Assembly: GCA_037447655.1 (NCBI GenBank)
Contig: JBBHKE010000755.1
Coordinates: forward strand, 1-64,000
Source: Zygnema cylindricum
Taxonomy: Eukaryota; Streptophyta; Zygnematophyceae; Zygnematales; Zygnemataceae
Length of the DNA: 64,000 nt
Direction: 5' to 3'
Shown: positions 32,945 to 43,300 of the stretch, piece by piece
Layout: each line of letters begins with the position of its first letter
Numbering within the stretch: the first letter of the stretch is position 1
Notes under the pieces: generated by a model
Database searches by the model: none
What the model was told of the DNA's origin: nothing
The model's input: only the letters and a program-made list of their open reading frames with translations
Made by a program: the position numbers and the translations under genes

Positions 32945-33015
32945 GAGCTGGTGGCACTGTGGTAGTGCGTTCGCAGCTGAAGTGAAAGGTCCCAGGTTCA
33001 AACCCTGGCCGGCTC
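32945..33015 (+). tRNA. tRNA-like cloverleaf (degenerate or SINE head)
   Basis: Seventy-one bases fold by eye into a complete cloverleaf: acceptor GAGCTGG/CCGGCTC, D stem GCAC/GTGC, anticodon stem TTCGC/GTGAA with a 7-base loop AGCTGAA, five variable bases, and T stem CCAGG/CCTGG with loop TTCAAAC. The B-box GGTTCAAACCC is perfect. The anticodon by position would be CTG, but base 33 is G, not the invariant T, so a functional tRNA is unlikely. It lies antisense inside copia B between its PBS and the GC-rich island. Confidence 0.5.
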
Positions 33016-33069
33016 AATGTTCCCAAATGTGGGACATGCCGAATCCCGGATTTCTAGGAAATCTAACAT

Positions 33070-33090
33070 AAGCGTGGTGGGCCCATAACC
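33070..33090 (-). other. Copia B primer binding site
   Basis: On the minus strand GGTTATGGGCCCACC directly follows the LTR. The complementarity to initiator tRNA-Met continues six more bases (ACGCTT), giving 21 matching positions against the plant initiator tRNA as I remember it. The site is in frame with the gag leader encoded in U5. Confidence 0.7.
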
Positions 33091-33719
33091 TGTTGAAGGT
33101 CATAGGCATTCTGACTTGGCTGTGTTCCACTCCCACTAGGCGTCACACTTGCACCAGCAGGGACTAAGCCATTAGTTGACATTGCAGCAGAAGCAAACCC
33201 AAAGAGAAATACCTATTTGACTAGATTTATATTGTAAAATATGTAGCTTTAAGTGAGAGAGGTCTTAGAACCAGACAAACATATACCACAACCAAAATAA
33301 AGACAATAGAACAGAAAAACACCTTAAAGTGCACTTAGTGCTCTCATTTCCTTAAACTCTGTGTAGACTGTACATTCTGTGTCAAATTGATCATTCCTAA
33401 TTGAACTAAATACTCAAAAGATCTAGAAAACATCTAAAACGTATGTACAGTGTTCACCAAACAACTTACTGACAAAAATCTAAGTGTTTGGACCAGAATT
33501 GTCCACTAACAATATCTATACCCTAAAAATCCGGGTGATTCTTATCACGTCTATATTCATTGGCGGCCCTACACACTAATTTACTTAGAGATAACTATTC
33601 GTGTAGATACTACAAAAATTCCACACCAAATTTGATCAATATTGAATAGTTAGTATTCCAAAAATATTCTAAGTCATAGACTCTAATTTCTAAGACTTTC
33701 TTTAGCTTACTTTTCAATA
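33091..33719 (-). repeat. Copia B 5' LTR with gag leader in U5
   Basis: On the minus strand it begins TATTGAAAAGTAAGC and ends ...GACCTTCAACA, so its termini are TA...CA, not TG...CA; the B LTR start at 26406 also reads TATTG. An ATG at 33182 opens a 30-codon leader (MSTNGLVPAGAS... to YDLQQ) that runs through the LTR end into the PBS as Q-V-M-G-P-P. Confidence 0.75.
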
Positions 33720-34092
33720 AGGGTATGGTGCTCTCTAGATTCGGGGAGGGCACCGGAATAAGTGGATCGTTTGGGATAAAGGGTTCGGGTAAGGGTGTGG
33801 CGGTGGGTGGTGGAGGAGGTGGTTCAGAAGGGTGGGAGAACCTTGAGGAGATGGTCCGCACACGCAGATGCGTGGAGAGGATGGGGAAGGATAGCGACAG
33901 GCTCTTCATTTATGACATACCATAAGAACTGAAGAGTAACTTGTCAAAAGTTCGCAAATAAGTGGGGCTCATAAAGGTCTCGTCCAACCGCGCAAGAAGA
34001 AACAGGGAGCAAGTAAAGGCAGAAACCTGAAATCGTGAATTGACGCCCCGCACCAGTGAATAGTTCCCGCTTTAAGCTATATGTTTGGGTGG
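33720..34092 (-). pseudogene. LINE segment 4: 5' part of the ORF
   Basis: On the minus strand an ATG at 33909 opens a frame with SEPPPPPPTATPLPEPF and PNDPLIPVPSPNLESTIP up to the copia B insertion, the same Pro-rich style as segment 3. The upstream ~180 bases would be 5' UTR. The LINE 5' end probably lies just before the T-run at 34094. Confidence 0.55.
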
Positions 34093-34093
34093 A

Positions 34094-34345
34094 TTTTTTT
34101 TTTTTTTCAATGGTATTTTATTTTGTTTCCTTCGCCAACCAGTCTCCCACTGGATGATTTGCTGCTAGCCTAACCTACTATAGGTTAGAACGCTCACTGA
34201 ATGTCGTGTGCCACCCGCGGTGTGGACGGTTGAGCACGGCCACAAGGTGTTCAGGTGTCACTCACCTGAAAGGGTCCAGGCGTCCACGAATGACAACGGA
34301 AATTTCAAACCAGGTGCTAAGGTCCTCTTCTCCTGTGCAGTAAGT
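34094..34345 (-). mobile_element. 3' end of an A-tailed retroposon
   Basis: A T14 run (34094-34107) is the complement of a poly(A) tail, and AATAAA lies about ten bases upstream of it on the minus strand. That is the hallmark of a LINE 3' end or processed retrocopy. The body to the right has no open frame I recognise. Confidence 0.45.
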
Positions 34346-35000
34346 TGAAAATCCTGTTGGCCAACTAATATGACGCCAAATTGGGCGGCAAAGATGGTAG
34401 GCGATCACCACAGTAGGAAAAAATAAATTGTTCGAAAGTGATAGAGCCGATTATGGAAGAACGACGGAACGAATTGATCTAATTTTCTGATTTCTATAAA
34501 GGGTTCTGAAAAGATATTTTTTTTTGAGTTACTCCACGCCAAATTTGGCGCCGGATACACAAAAAACACAAGAAGAATGACAAAAATCCTTAGTGGAAAG
34601 CCATGGTCGAAGCTTGTAGAAAACCGCCGGCAAAAACACGAGCTGATTTAAACGGAGGATGGCAGGAAGCGCAAAAATTCTGATTGCGGAGTAAAGGAGC
34701 GCCAAATTGGGTGGCAAAGGTGGGAGGAGATTGCCAGGAAAAGAAAAAAGGAAATCAACTAAAATTAGCAAAGTCGATTATGGAAAAACAAGATAATAGA
34801 TGGAGATAATTTTACCATTAATAGAAAGAATTTGTAAAAATCTTTCGTTGGAGTACTTGCACGCTAAATTTCACGCCGGATACTAGAAGAAAAGGCAAAA
34901 AACTCTAGTAGGAAGCCATGGCTAAAGCTTTTAAAAGTCCGCCGGCAAAACTGCACATCTACTGAAAAGAAATGAAATCGTTACTTTAGATTGTGACAGA
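34346..35000. repeat. Tandem duplication, unit ~320 bp
   Basis: Blocks recur with an offset of 314-326 bases: GCCAAATTGGGCGGCAAAG (34375) and GCCAAATTGGGTGGCAAAG (34701); GTCGAAGCTT and CTAAAGCTT after AGCCATGG; ACCGCCGGCAAAA and TCCGCCGGCAAAA. The units are diverged. No coding is seen. Confidence 0.6.
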
Positions 35001-35181
35001 TGTAGACGTGGGTGTAATTTGTGACGGTTGTAGACGACTACAAAATTAGCGACAATTGATGACGTTTTCAAATTAGTGACGGTTGTAGACGTCTACCTAC
35101 TTATGATTTTGTAGATGTTTAGGGTTTGTGACATTTTGACGTCACGCTCAAATTGTGACAACGTCGACGTCACAAATTCTA
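35001..35181. other. Host sequence left of copia E, GACG-rich
   Basis: GTGACGGTTGTAGACG occurs twice (near 35017 and 35074) along with several GACGTC/GTGACA variants. Such subterminal clusters occur in plant CACTA elements, but no CACTA terminus was found here. Confidence 0.3.
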
Positions 35182-35186
35182 AAACT

Positions 35187-35353
35187 TCTTGAAATTACTA
35201 GATTTATAGAGTATTTTCTAGGTCTAAATATATTAGTATAAAAAGGAAAAGAAAAGGGCAGCCTGCCTCCACCTCTACTCTTTAGCCACCATACTTGTTG
35301 TAGTCACTGAAGGATAGAGAGAGTGGTTGAACCATGGCTGCCTTAGTTCAACA
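35187..35353 (+). repeat. Copia E 5' LTR, part 1
   Basis: It starts TCTTGAAATTACTAG (the 3' LTR has TGTTGAAATTACTAG, so TG has become TC) and runs to TTAGTTCAACA, where copia C is inserted. Confidence 0.85.
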
Positions 35354-36329
35354 TGTTGAAATTAGAAATCTTTACTCAGTAAATAAAGCTGTGAGGAGGA
35401 ATAAGGGACTTAGAGTATTTTGGGAAATGAAAACCTGTAATACTTACCTCAAATAGTGTTACAGTAACAAAGAGTGTACTGAACGGCCAGTTGGACACGC
35501 GTCCACAAAAGAAGGGTGTTGCAGGTTTCACAGAGTAGCGCCGATGACCAGTTACACGTGCCGGGAGATTGACGAGCGGATTGATGAAATCGGACAAACG
35601 GAATGCAAACCGCATATCGGGAAAAGTATAGAACAGTCAGCCAAGAAGGGCCGTTGATTGACATCGAATTCACAGACACGATTCAGAAGGGACCACAAAT
35701 GACGAAGCACACTTGGACGGTATCAAGTGCTTCGTACTACACGACAACAGTCAGCCGGATGCTATGCACCACTAGTGACTAAGCACCAAGAGCATTTAAT
35801 GTACGGTCTTATATTTGTAAATATCTGGAAACAAAGATTTGTAGTTTAGCTAATTTAAAATAGTGTCGCACTATTCAGATTTAGAGAAATGTCAAAATTA
35901 GGTTTTGGAAGTACTCTTAGAATAGTAAGTACAGTTTTAGTACTTTGTTGTAGCATAGGACAGTACTGTAGCACAGTCACTAATTAGTGTGACTAGTTGA
36001 TACTCACTGTGAGTATATAGTTTAGGACTTAGACAAATTGTGATAATCCAAGTCTTAGGATATTAATAAACTAAGGCAGTTTTTGTGAATGTGCAGTGTG
36101 AATATCTTATGGTTGACTAAATCAATTGAGTTGAATCCTTGAAGAGTGATTCTACACTGTGTTTTCTATTGCTATACAGAATTTGAGTTTGCATAGATCA
36201 CTGAGTTGCATTCTATTACATCTTGAAGTTGGCTGTTGAGTAGGGTGCTTGATAGCTACTCTTTTAGATGTCTACTTCCACTTCTTCAGCTGCTGGCTCT
36301 CCTTATGCTACTGTGGTTGTAGAACAACA
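35354..36329 (+). repeat. Copia C 5' LTR
   Basis: 976 bases. U5 contains an ATG at 36268 that opens MSTSTSSAAGSPYATVVVEQQ through the LTR end into gag. The primer site after it is degraded to GGTTATTGGCC. No tRNA-like module was found in this family. Confidence 0.85.
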
Positions 36330-37230
36330 GGTTATTGGCCTTTGATCAAGAATTCCTATATTCAATGGCCAAAAGTATGCATACTTGGCAGCAATGGTTG
36401 AATCCACATTTGAAGCTGCTGATTTATTGGGGGTTTTGGATGGTACTTTAGATGAAACAGATCCGAGCTGGGCTAATAAAAACTCATTGGCGCGAAACAA
36501 TCTGATTTTATGCATCTCAGAGAATTTGGTTATGTCTCGGCTCAAAATGAAAAAAACAAAAGAAATGTGGGAATCACTAAAAATTGCTTTTTAGAGATCT
36601 AATGTCCAAGAAGAACTTTTAGTGGCTGAACAAATCTGGGACTATAAATACTCCGAGGGGAGTATGGTGGAATATTGTGATAAATTTCGTGCTCTTATTG
36701 ATGCACATTCATCAGCTGGTGGCTCATTTTTCTGAGTTCGAGCTGGCAGCTTTACTTGTTAGAGGGCTCTCTAGTAATATGAAAGGAGTGTCTGTCCAGC
36801 TGAAAACTCATGATAAGTCTAGCCGGACATTTTAGTTAGTATACAATCTGATCTTAGAAGAAGAAGCAACTACTAAAATACTTCATGGAGAGAGAAAGGT
36901 AGAAGCTTTGAACACAGATTTGACAGAAAAACGTTACTTAATCAGAACCAAAATCAGGATAGGAATCAGAATCTGAATCAGTATAACAATAAGCCAAATA
37001 GACAGTCTACTACTTGCTTTTATTGCTCTGAAAAAGGACATGGATACAGGTACTGCTCGAAGCTGAAAAAGGCAAATGAAACAGGATTATATCGTCCAGG
37101 CTGGCAGCAGAGTCCATATCATAAGGGCTTTTCTGGGAACTCTTCTCGGGGAACCGCTCTCTTCTCAGGTTCTGTAACTGAAGAGAATGATCCCTTGTCT
37201 TATGCTGAAGGTGAAGAACAAAATTATTCG
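36330..37230 (+). pseudogene. Copia C gag
   Basis: It continues from the U5 leader: SRIPIFNGQKYAYLAAM, LDGTLDETD, then SEGSMVEYCDKFRAL, and a zinc knuckle CFYCSEKGHGYRYC (from 37015). TGA, TAG and frameshifts interrupt it, for example after CTT at 36342 and at 36592. This gag is more like that of typical plant copia elements than those of A or D. Confidence 0.75.
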
Positions 37231-37232
37231 CA

Positions 37233-38238
37233 ATGGCGGCAGCTATGGAAGGTCAAAGAGATATAGGATGTAACATGGATACTAGAGCTTCGGCACACAT
37301 ATGTTGGAACAAATCTAGTTTTTCCAACCTCAAGGCGACAACTCCCAAGAACATCTACTATACCTGCCGCATGAGTGTGCAAACTTCAGCACAGGGTGAT
37401 GTATCTTTAATGGTAGATGTGGGGGGAAAGTCTGTAGAAAGAACTCTCCACAATGTGTTATATGTACCAGAGTTCAAAAAGAATCTATTTTCTACTTCTT
37501 TGGTAGAGAGCAAAGGCTTTGATGTAATCCTCAAAGGAGGAAGACAGGTTGTTTGCAAGCTAGGTAAAGTTGCTGTTGCAGGAACTAGAGATGTAAGCAA
37601 GATGAATAGGATGGATATGGCTGAATAGAAAGAAAATGATGTTCTCTATTCCATTGTATCATCTGTCAATGAGCTCTGGCATAAGAGATAAGGCCATGTC
37701 AATTATGATAGCTTACAAAAGATGGTGAATTCAGGAAAGGTTGAGGGTGTTTTTCTTACTTCTCAGCCTGTGAAATGATGTGATGGATGCTCACTTGGGA
37801 AGATCCACAGATTACCTTTTCCACAACAATCTAAACACAGATTAGACAAAGGTCTACAACTTATACACTTGGATGTTCTCAGTCCATCACAAGTTCCATC
37901 AGGTGGAGTTGTCCACTTTATGGTTACATTTACTGATGACTACTCGAGGTTCACAAAAGTCTACTTCATACAGCACAAGAGTGAAGTGTTTACTCACTTC
38001 AAGCACTACAAGGTATGGGCAGAAAAGCTGCATGGAGTTCCGATCCTAGCACTTAGATCGGACAACAGAGGAGAATATTCTTCAAAGGAGTTCGAACAGT
38101 TTCTCCTCCAAGAAGGTATCAGTCATAACCAGACAGTTCCGTACACATCGGAACAGAGTGGTGTATCCGAAAGACTAAATAGAACTGTCACAGAAAGTGT
38201 AAGGTCTATGTTTGCACACAAATGTTTAGATTTGAAAT
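37233..38238 (+). pseudogene. Copia C protease and integrase, first part
   Basis: The protease site reads MDTRAS where DTGAS is required, so it is dead. The integrase has a degraded zinc region, FTDDYSRFTKVYF, RSDNRGEYSSKEFE (catalytic Asp) and SGVSERLNRT (catalytic Glu). It ends at CLDLK, where copia D is inserted in coding sequence; the reading resumes FWAKALNF at 42621. Confidence 0.8.
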
Positions 38239-39448
38239 TGTTGATATTTGAGTATTTTCTAGGTCTATATTAGGATAGAAAAAGAGCTGAGGCGGTCTGC
38301 CTCTAACTCCCCTATCCAAGCCCCCACACTTGTTGTAGTCACTGAAGGCTAGATAGGGAGCTAGAGCCATGGCTGCCTAGGCTCTCTAGACAAGACAGGG
38401 GGTGAATTAGGTAGACTTACCAAAAGTTAATTGACGGACCCAGGAATTGATCCTGGTACCTGCCGTCCGTCAATCAGCATTAGCTGTTAACTCTAGCCGT
38501 TAAGTCTAGGAATGATATTAAGATATATAGGGTTTGATAAATATATAAATCTTTATATGTAGATAAATTCGTTTAAGGGCTTATAGATACTTTGTACATA
38601 GATACAGTTTGATTTAGTACGAAGTACGGTATGTGGACAGAACGGATACCGCGCATTTGTTTCGATAGCGAAACAAATACCGCGCATTTGTTTCGATAGC
38701 GAAACGAATACCGCGCGTCGAATTTCAGCGGCTAGGATTATAGCCGGTTTTGATCGGACGACTGCGATAGGCGCCGCGATCACGGAAATGTACTTTTGGC
38801 GTTTTATGGTCTTTGCCACGTCAGATAACACGTGGCGTAATAACATTGTATTACGGGAATTCCGGAGATTACAGGAACTAATCCTGATTTGACACGTGTC
38901 GACATTTTGGCCATTTCGTACAATGGCCGTACATAAAGTACACCGGCACCTGTACTTTTATGTACGATACAGTAATTTGATTGGTGCCGTACTTCAGTAG
39001 ATAGAGTTTTAGAGAGGGAATAGGACTTAGAAAATTTTGGGTAGGCAGCTGCCTCTCCCACAGAGCACTCTGTATAAATGGCAAACTTTGGCCAGCCATA
39101 TTTATTAATTTACTTGACCATTTTCAGTGATTCTTTTTGCTGCGGACTAAAGGGAGTCCAGGCTACACAAGGGTGTAGTCGGTCAGAGGTTTTATCTGCC
39201 AGGGTGGCTGCATTTATAAGGGAAAGTCAAAGTGGGTGAATGTGTCCAAATCTCATATTCTAACTTTGCATTCTGTGGTGGAACTGACCACACAGAAAGT
39301 GTTATTTCACAAGGGTGAATCTATATTGGGATTGTGACTGTCAAGGGGTCAGTCATTTGGGTTTATATTAACTTGGAGTCGGCACTATCTAGATTAGCTT
39401 CTTTTGGATCTGCAAACTCTGAGGGCCAATGGAGGTCTCAGAGTTTCA
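38239..39448 (+). repeat. Copia D 5' LTR
   Basis: TGTTGATATTTGAG...GAGTTTCA. It contains two tandem copies of the ACCGCGCATTTGTTTCG hairpin module (38648-38712), an antisense tRNA-like module (38430-38510) and, in U5, an ATG at 39429 opening MEVSEFQ into gag. Confidence 0.95.
38430..38510 (-). other. Antisense tRNA-like module in copia D 5' LTR
   Basis: On the minus strand: A-box-like TAGACTTAACGG, then a ten-base stem ATTGACGGAC/GTCCGTCAAT enclosing CCAGGATCAATTCCTGG, whose loop carries the perfect B-box GGATCAATTCC. Acceptor-like and T-arm-like stems abut directly. The second copy is at 41602-41682. Confidence 0.6.
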
Positions 39449-40784
39449 GGTTATGGGCCCACCATCTAGGGTGCCTATGTTCGATGGAACAGACTTCACC
39501 TATTGGGAGTTTACAATGGCGGGATTTCTTTTTGAGAAACACTTATGGGGAATTGTTTCGGGACAAGTGAGATGTCCGCCACCTGGCTTTGGAGGAGCTT
39601 ACTATGGAGATTCATCTGAGGCTGCCCAGAATATCAACCGGAGCTCAGATGCAACGGAAGGTGAAGGGAAAAATCTTTCCGTGGATAGGGAAATAGAGGA
39701 GAAGGAAAAAGGGACACCTATGGTGAGGGGAGCTAGGCTTTCAGCTATGGTACCACATGTAGGGATTAAAACTGAAGAAAATTACACAAAAATATGGGAA
39801 TACAAAAACACTATAGCAAAACATCTCATACTTAGATATGTGTCTAAGTCGATAGCTATCACTCTATTAAGTCTAACCAAAGCTTCAAGGATATGGGAAA
39901 CATTAACTCAGATTTATAAGAGTGAGATTATTCAGAGGCAACAATTAGTAAAACAGGAAATAGATGCCTACGTTTATAAAGGCGGTAGCATGATAGAGTT
40001 TTGCAATGATATTGCTGCGTTATACGTTGAGCTTACTAGTGCGGGATATGTAGAATCTGAGGAGAGTAAGATAAATACACTACTTATGAAACTCCTAGAT
40101 GAGTACGAAAACATCATTTGTCGTATGCAGGCAATGGATGGCTCCTCATGGACTTGGAGCTTTACCATTGGGATAATTCTTGTGAAGGAAAGCACTTTGG
40201 AGCTTCGTAGGGGAAAGAATAGGGTCAATGCATTTTCAGCTGGTTGTGATTAGCGGAAGCGTGATGAGAGGAACGGTGGTGACGAGCGGAAGCGTGATGA
40301 GAGGAACGGTGGTGACGAGCGGAAGCGTGATGAGAGAAAGAAAGACAAAGGTAAACCTTATCGGAACTTTGGTGGAAAGAGAGTGAGAGGAAAAGAAAGG
40401 GGAGCTTTGAAAAAGGGGGCTTGCTTCTTTTGTAGGGAACCGGGTCATTATATGGAGGAATGCCCTTGTTTGGAAAAACTTAGAAGTTGGAATGTGGATG
40501 AGGAGGAAGAAGGGGAAGAGGAGAAAGAGGATGAAGATATTTTAGAGCTTCTCCAGATTAGTAGTATGGGGAAGAAAGAAAAGCACACAGTAATTGCACG
40601 AAGGCAACAATGTGCTTTTGGAGGTATAAGGGAAGTAAAGAGAGAGGAGGTACTTGAGGATGTCGAGGAGTGTAGAGTGTATGACTTAGAAATGAGAAAG
40701 TCAGTTCTAGGATCCATAAGTGAAAACGGGAAAGGTAAAATTAATCAGGATAATTTTATAGATAATAGGGAACCAGAAAACTAG
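39429..40784 (+). pseudogene. Copia D gag
   Basis: The frame is open from U5 (39429) or from the PBS ATG (39453) to a single TAG at 40251, then in the same frame to 40784. It has MGPPSRVPMFDGT, WEFTMAGF, the capsid core (KHLILRYVSK, IWETLTQIYKSE, MIEFCNDIAALY), a basic linker of three ~33-bp repeats encoding RKRDERNGGDE (40254-40340), and the zinc knuckle CFFCREPGHYMEEC. A very acidic tail follows. Apart from the TAG it is intact, far better preserved than any pol here, as expected of an element that supplies gag and borrows enzymes. Confidence 0.8.
39449..39463 (+). other. Copia D primer binding site
   Basis: GGTTATGGGCCCACC directly after the LTR terminal CA. The LTR-terminal CA plus the first G of the site forms a CAG codon in the gag frame MEVSEFQVMGPP. 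Confidence 0.85.
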
Positions 40785-41392
40785 TCGGAAAGGGAGACTT
40801 TAACGGATTCCGAGAAAAGGGGAGAAGTGAAACTCGAAGAGGTTTCAAAGGATACGGGAGAAAAGAAATATTTATTGGGAATTAAATTAGAAAGTAATAG
40901 TGGAAAGAATTCCATGGGAGAGAGTGAGGGAAGTTCAGAAAATGGGGTAATTATCATGGATAAAAATATGAGTACGAAAGATGTAGATCTTACGAGGAAC
41001 TTAGTGGGGACTAGTGTTTTTTGGGAATATTTGGGGGTGGATGGATTTGACATCACTACTTGGTGTGACGTCACTTGTGAAGATGTGCCTGTAAAAGGGT
41101 TAGCATCTGGGTGTATGTTGCAGATTGGAAATGGGGCTGGCTGTTTGGATCGCAAGAGGGGAATCGGTTTGTGTGTGGATGAAAGAGTGATGAAGTGGAT
41201 AAAATCTTTGCTCGGATTTATGGAAAAAGGGATGTTAAATAAAATGTGTGATGCAATTATCATCCAGTTCATTTAATGCACTGTGTTAAATACTTAAGTT
41301 TTATGAAAGGAAAAGGAAAAAGGAAAAAGAAAAGAAAAAAAAAAAAGGAGTGGGTGTTTGTTTACTTGTTTGTGGAAGTTGAAAGAAAATAG
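40785..41392 (+). pseudogene. Copia D pol scraps
   Basis: An open frame (40827-41276) contains EKKYLLGIKLES, DITTWCDVTCEDVP and GCMLQIGNGAGC, recognisable shrunken versions of the RT end and RNase H motifs (YILGIQ, DITTWSDASYGDVP, GYVLQIGSGACC). Protease, integrase and the catalytic RT have been deleted. A polypurine tract (AATAAGGGGAG) follows. Confidence 0.7.
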
Positions 41393-41410
41393 ACTAGAAA
41401 ATAAGGGGAG

Positions 41411-42620
41411 TGTTGATATTTGAGTATTTTCTAGGTCTGTATTAGGACAGAAAAAGAGCTGAGGCGGTCTGCCTCTAACTCCCCTATCCAAGCCCCCACA
41501 CTTGTTGTAGTCACTGAAGGCTGGATAGGGAGCTTGAGCCATGGCTGCCTAGGCTCTCTAGAGAAGACAGGGGGTGAATTAGGTAGACTTACCAAAAGTT
41601 AATTGACGCACCCAGGAATTGATCCTGGTACCTGCCGTCCGTCAATCAGCATTAGCTGTTAACTCTAGCCGTTAAGTCTAGGAATGATATTAAGATATAT
41701 AGGGTTTGATAAATATATAAATCTTTATATGTAGATAAATTCGTTTAAGGGCTTATAGATACTTTGTACATAGATACAGTTTGATTTAGTACGAAGTACG
41801 GTATGTGGACAGAACGGATACCGCGCATTTGTTTCGATAGCGAAACAAATACCGCGCATTTGTTTCGATAGCGAAACGAATACCGCGCGTCGAATTTCAG
41901 CGGCTAGGATTATAGCCGGTTTTGATCGGACGACTGCGATAGGCGCCGCGATCACGGAAATGTACTTTTGGCGTTTTATGGTCTTTGCCACGTCAGATAA
42001 CACGTGGCGTAATAACATTGTATTACGGGAATTCCGGAGATTACAGGAACTAATCCTGATTTGACACGTGTCGACATTTTGGCCATTTCGTACAATGGCC
42101 GTACATAAAGTACACCGGCACCTGTACTTTAATGTACGATACAGTAATTTGATTGGTGCCGTACTTCAGTAGATAGAGTTTTAGAGAGGGAATAGGACTT
42201 AGAAAATTTTGGGTAGGCAGCTGCCTCTCCCAGAGAGCACTCTGTATAAATGGCAAACTTTGGCCAGCCATATCTATTAATTTACTTGACCATTTTCAGT
42301 GATTCTTTTTGCTGCGGACTCAGGGGAGTCCAGGCTACACACGGGTGTAGTCGGTCAGAGTTTTTGTCAGCCAGGGTGGCTGCATTTATAAGGGAAAGTC
42401 AAAGTGGGTGAATGTGTCCAAATCTCATATTCTAACTTTGCATTCTGTGGTGGAACTGACCACACAGAAAGTGTTATTTCACAGGGGTGAATCTATATTG
42501 GGATTGTGACTGTCAAGGGGTCAGTCATTTGGGTTTATATTAACTTGGAGTCGGCACTATCTAGATTAGCTTCTTTTGGATCTGCAAACTCTGAGGGCCA
42601 ATGGAGGTCTCAGAGTTTCA
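41411..42620 (+). repeat. Copia D 3' LTR
   Basis: It has the same length as the 5' LTR, with about fifteen to twenty differences by eye, ending GAGTTTCA before the duplicated GAAAT. The tRNA-like module is at 41602-41682. Confidence 0.95.
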
Positions 42621-43300
42621 GAAATTCTGGGCTAAAGCACTCAATTTTGCGGTTTATATTAAAAACAAAATTGCATCTAGATCGGTTAAGACTACACTTA
42701 TGAACTTTGGACAGGCATGAAACTAGATGTTAGTCACCTTAAAGTATTTTGCAGCAAATGTTTTGTCTTAGACACATCGCAGACTAGATGGAAAATGGAA
42801 GCTAATGGCTTACCTGGGATCTTTCTGGGATATGATGACAATGCAAAGGGTTATAGGGTATATGTCTTAGAGAAAAAGAAAGTTATTGTATGTAGAAATA
42901 TGGAGTTGAAAGATGACAAGATTTGGTTGATCTGTTCACAAACACTGAAAGTGAACAAACAGGAAATATACAAGAGTATGTGATCTTTCAACATACTCAA
43001 CCTGTTTATTTTCAGTCACAATCACCGGCTACAAATACATCTCCACAGGTTCCTTTACGAGATGCAGCACCTGCAGTTTCAGCTTCGGCACCGGCATTTA
43101 CAAAAATTCCTACACATGTGGAACCGGTAAATCCAGATCCAGTTTCGGCACCTGCAACAGCTCAGACCATGACAACAAATCGCAGGTTGCCAACAATTTC
43201 AGCGTCTGATTTCCGGGGGGAAGAAGACCCAGCAGCCGTCTGCAAGCAAGCTCACATTTTGCTTTCTCTGCAGCTACAACAAAATCGTTAAAAATTCAAG
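42621..43300 (+). pseudogene. Copia C integrase end and linker
   Basis: It resumes FWAKALNFAVYIKN from the part left of copia D, then DVSHLKVFCSKCFVLDTSQ, GIFLGYDDNAKGYRVY and a Pro/Ala-rich linker to NRRLPTISASDF. Frameshifts occur near 42715 and 42950. Confidence 0.75.

Larger units (their letters stand above)
38239..42620 (+). mobile_element. Copia D, non-autonomous gag-carrying element
   Basis: It is 4,382 bases with two 1,210-bp LTRs (38239-39448 and 41411-42620) and the target duplication GAAAT (38234-38238 and 42621-42625). The internal region is only 1,962 bp. It has gag but no integrase or RT, only scraps of RNase H. It is the innermost and youngest insertion in the nest. Confidence 0.95.

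Noticed and set aside
33070-33090. Fragment of a real initiator tRNA gene
   Set aside because: Its position directly after the LTR end and its frame with gag fit a primer binding site; the rest of the tRNA is absent.
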